Shown here: positions 61,709 to 64,000 of the stretch, piece after piece
How positions within the stretch are numbered: the first letter of the stretch is position 1
How the letters are laid out: each line of letters begins with the position of its first letter
Assembly: GCF_024609765.1 (NCBI RefSeq)
Contig: NZ_JANFDG010000031.1
Coordinates: 1-64,000 of the forward strand
Source: Shinella pollutisoli
Lineage (GTDB): Bacteria > Pseudomonadota > Alphaproteobacteria > Rhizobiales > Rhizobiaceae
Reading direction: 5' to 3'
DNA length: 64,000 nucleotides
The notes under the pieces: model-generated
Seen by the model: the letters and a program-made list of their open reading frames with translations, nothing else
Database searches by the model: none
What the model was told of the DNA's origin: nothing
Program-made: the position numbers and the translations under genes

Positions 61709-62557
61709 TCACTGCAGCCGGGGCATCCACCATTTCGGGTGCGCGCCCTCGCGCGAAAGGAAGGCGTCGAGCCGCGCCTCGTCGGTGCGGCCGGCCTCCA
61801 CGTATTCGCGCGCGTGGATGCCGCCGGAAATGTAGAGCACGTCGAGGCCGAGGGCCTCCGCGCCGCGCACGTCCGTCGGCATGCCGTCGCCGACGGCGAT
61901 CACCCGGGCGAGGTCGAAGTCGCCGCGCACCTCGCGCGCCTCGGCGATCGATTTCTCGTAGATCGGCCGGTGCGGCTTGCCGGCGATCGCGGTCCGGCCG
62001 CCGAGCTCCTCGTAGAGCGCGGCGATCGCGCCGGCGCAGGGGATGAGGCGATGGCCACGCTCGACCACGAGGTCGGGATTGGCGCAGACGAAGGGCAGGC
62101 CGCGCGCGGCGAGCGCGGCAAGCTCGGTGCGGTAGTCCTCGGCCGTCTCGGCCTCGTCGTCGCGCAGGCCCGCGCAGACCACCGCCTCGGCCGCCTCCAT
62201 ATCCACGGGCGTCACGTCGAGGCCGTCGAGCAGCGGATAGTCGCGGTCGGCGCCGATGAAGCGGATCTTCCTCGGGCCCTCGGCGATCAGCGCGCGGGTG
62301 ACGTCGCCGGAGGTGACGATGCGGTCATAGGCCTCGTCCGGGACGCCGAGGCCGCGGATCTGCACCTTCACGCCCGGATAGGGGCGCGGCGAATTGGTGA
62401 TGAGCACGACCGTGAGACCGGCCGCGCGCGCGGCCGCGAGCGCCTCCGAGGCGGCGGCGAAGGCCTCGACGCCGTTGTGCAGCACGCCCCAGACGTCGCA
62501 CAGCACCACGTCGTAGCGGCCGGCGATCTCGGCGAAGGATCGGATGCGTTCAGCCAT
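61709..62557 (-). CDS. HAD-superfamily IIA hydrolase (TIGR01459 type)
   Basis: A 282-residue HAD phosphatase of the NagD-like IIA group. Motif I is VVLCDVWGVLHNGVEAF (Asp21), motif II TVVLITNSPRPY, then GKPHRPIYEKS and the metal Asp motif VIAVGDGMPTDVRGA, and GLDVLYISGGIHAREY. The VWGVLHNG form is that of the TIGR01459 family regularly found next to ribF in alphaproteobacteria. The substrate is unknown. ATG 62557 has GAGGGG upstream. It is divergent from groES. Confidence 0.9.
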   Translation of the reverse strand: MAERIRSFAEIAGRYDVVLCDVWGVLHNGVEAFAAASEALAAARAAGLTVVLITNSPRPYPGVKVQIRGLGVPDEAYDRIVTSGDVTRALIAEGPRKIRFIGADRDYPLLDGLDVTPVDMEAAEAVVCAGLRDDEAETAEDYRTELAALAARGLPFVCANPDLVVERGHRLIPCAGAIAALYEELGGRTAIAGKPHRPIYEKSIAEAREVRGDFDLARVIAVGDGMPTDVRGAEALGLDVLYISGGIHAREYVEAGRTDEARLDAFLSREGAHPKWWMPRLQ

Positions 62558-62726
62558 CGGGATTCCCCTCATGAAGTCGAGCCCGGCTGACATCGCAAAG
62601 GCGCGGCGAGAATACAAGCCTCCTCCCGCCGTTTTTGCGGGGTGCGCCCTTGACGGCGGCGGGGCGGACCGCCATCTGCCGGATGCGGGCCGCCGGAACC
62701 GTCAAAAGAATTTCACGGAGGCGTCC

Positions 62727-62754
62727 TTGACTCCATCTCCGGCGCCTCTTATCT
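62727..62754 (+). promoter_or_regulatory. Candidate groESL promoter
   Basis: TTGACT (62727-62732) and TTATCT (62749-62754) with a 16-base spacer lie directly upstream of the CIRCE element. The preceding C makes CTTGAC, which fits both housekeeping and heat-shock sigma -35 sequences in alphaproteobacteria. Transcription would start about at the CIRCE, as expected for HrcA repression. Confidence 0.5.
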
Positions 62755-62763
62755 CCATCGCCG

Positions 62764-62790
62764 CTAGCACTCGACTTTGGTGAGTGCTAA
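62764..62790. promoter_or_regulatory. CIRCE operator for HrcA
   Basis: CTAGCACTC, nine bases, GAGTGCTAA matches the CIRCE consensus (TTAGCACTC-N9-GAGTGCTAA) with one mismatch at the first base. It is 59 bases upstream of groES. HrcA binding here represses groESL under normal growth and releases on heat shock. Confidence 0.95.
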
Positions 62791-62848
62791 CATCTTTCCA
62801 ACGGGCCCGCTCGCGGTCCGCAATGTCATTTGATCGAGGGATTAGACA

Positions 62849-63145
62849 ATGGCAAACATCAACTTCCGTCCGCTGCACGATCGCGTCGTCGTCCGTCGCG
62901 TCGAATCCGAGGAAAAGACCAAGGGCGGCATCATCATCCCCGACACCGCCAAGGAAAAGCCGCAGGAAGGCGAAATCGTCGCCGTCGGCCCCGGCGCGCG
63001 TGACGACGACGGCGACATCATCGCCCTCGACGTGAAGGTCGGCGACCGCATCCTCTTCGGCAAGTGGTCCGGCACGGAAATCAAGCTCAACGGCGAAGAC
63101 CTTCTGATCATGAAGGAATCCGACATCATGGGCATCATCGGCTGA
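62849..63145 (+). CDS. groES: Co-chaperonin GroES
   Basis: A 98-residue Gro[46 protein letters not shown], here split by the mobile-loop [12 protein letters not shown] that contacts GroEL, and [33 protein letters not shown] are standard. It caps the GroEL ring. It lies under CIRCE control and precedes groEL by 48 bases with AGGAG-type ribosome signals. Confidence 0.98.
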   Translation: MANINFRPLHDRVVVRRVESEEKTKGGIIIPDTAKEKPQEGEIVAVGPGARDDDGDIIALDVKVGDRILFGKWSGTEIKLNGEDLLIMKESDIMGIIG

Positions 63146-63190
63146 TTGCCGGTCCTTCCCGAAATTCCCATTCGAAACCAGGAGTTTTGA

Positions 63191-64000
<810 letters not shown>

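Overview
This window is a high-GC (roughly two thirds G+C by eye) chromosomal segment from an alphaproteobacterium of the Rhizobiaceae, most like the Sinorhizobium/Ensifer/Shinella group. The support is gene content and order recalled from rhizobial chromosomes: F0 ATPase genes atpI-atpB-atpE-atpF'-atpF split from F1; a mrp - LuxR - LuxR - IclR - dgoK - dgoA - SMP-30 - PRC-barrel series; and an ileS - ribF - HAD - groESL end. An HPE1-like secreted protein, a DUF2093 protein and rhizobial-type intergenic palindromic repeats agree with this. No rRNA, tRNA, CRISPR array, phage, insertion sequence or replication origin was recognised. Coding density is high and most of the window is core metabolism.

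Layout. 0-9 kb: purD, a secreted HPE1-like protein, then glyS and glyQ (both minus) separated by a degraded DUF559 endonuclease gene, a DUF2207 membrane protein and LemA. 9-21 kb: a nucleotide-sugar epimerase-like protein with His in place of the catalytic Tyr, an S49 peptidase, a tRNA-methyltransferase-like protein, DUF2007, ispB (TTG start), a TPR lipo/periplasmic-type protein, ispE, moaB, an RTX-like protein, a short glycosyltransferase, a PA0069-type radical SAM protein and rnhB. 21-31.4 kb (all minus): the F0 operon with its terminator, a SleB-type cell-wall hydrolase, kup, corA, mrp and two tandem LuxR-type regulators. 31.6-36 kb: an IclR repressor divergent from a compact, translationally coupled De Ley-Doudoroff type galactose/galactonate operon (dehydrogenase, dgoK, dgoA, lactonase). 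36-42 kb: a stress-type PRC-barrel protein under an apparent EcfG promoter, a non-pyrrolysine MttB-family protein, PilZ, GGDEF-EAL and a PAS-REC protein without a kinase core. 42-50 kb: mutL, DUF2093, then a minus-strand set pmbA - cysQ-like - DUF4170 - waaA - HAD - lpxK for lipid A/Kdo assembly. 50-64 kb: Kef-type antiporter, patatin, rsmD, an RluB-type pseudouridine synthase with a very long basic tail, tadA, GNAT, lipoprotein, ileS, ribF, HAD, and groES-groEL behind a CIRCE operator; groEL runs off the right edge.

The most interesting features are regulatory or are departures from family norms: the IclR-type double palindrome that swallows a perfect -10 hexamer; the EcfG promoter; a canonical-spacing TTAA-N7-TTAA box between mutL and the PAS-REC gene; several perfect AT-rich palindromes in a GC-rich background; two LuxR solos that have lost acyl-homoserine-lactone-binding residues; the His-for-Tyr epimerase; and the DUF559 relic whose reading frame runs unbroken into glyS. 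I did not find a clearly new multi-gene system. The c-di-GMP/PAS-REC/PilZ neighbourhood and the LuxR pair are the best places to look for one.
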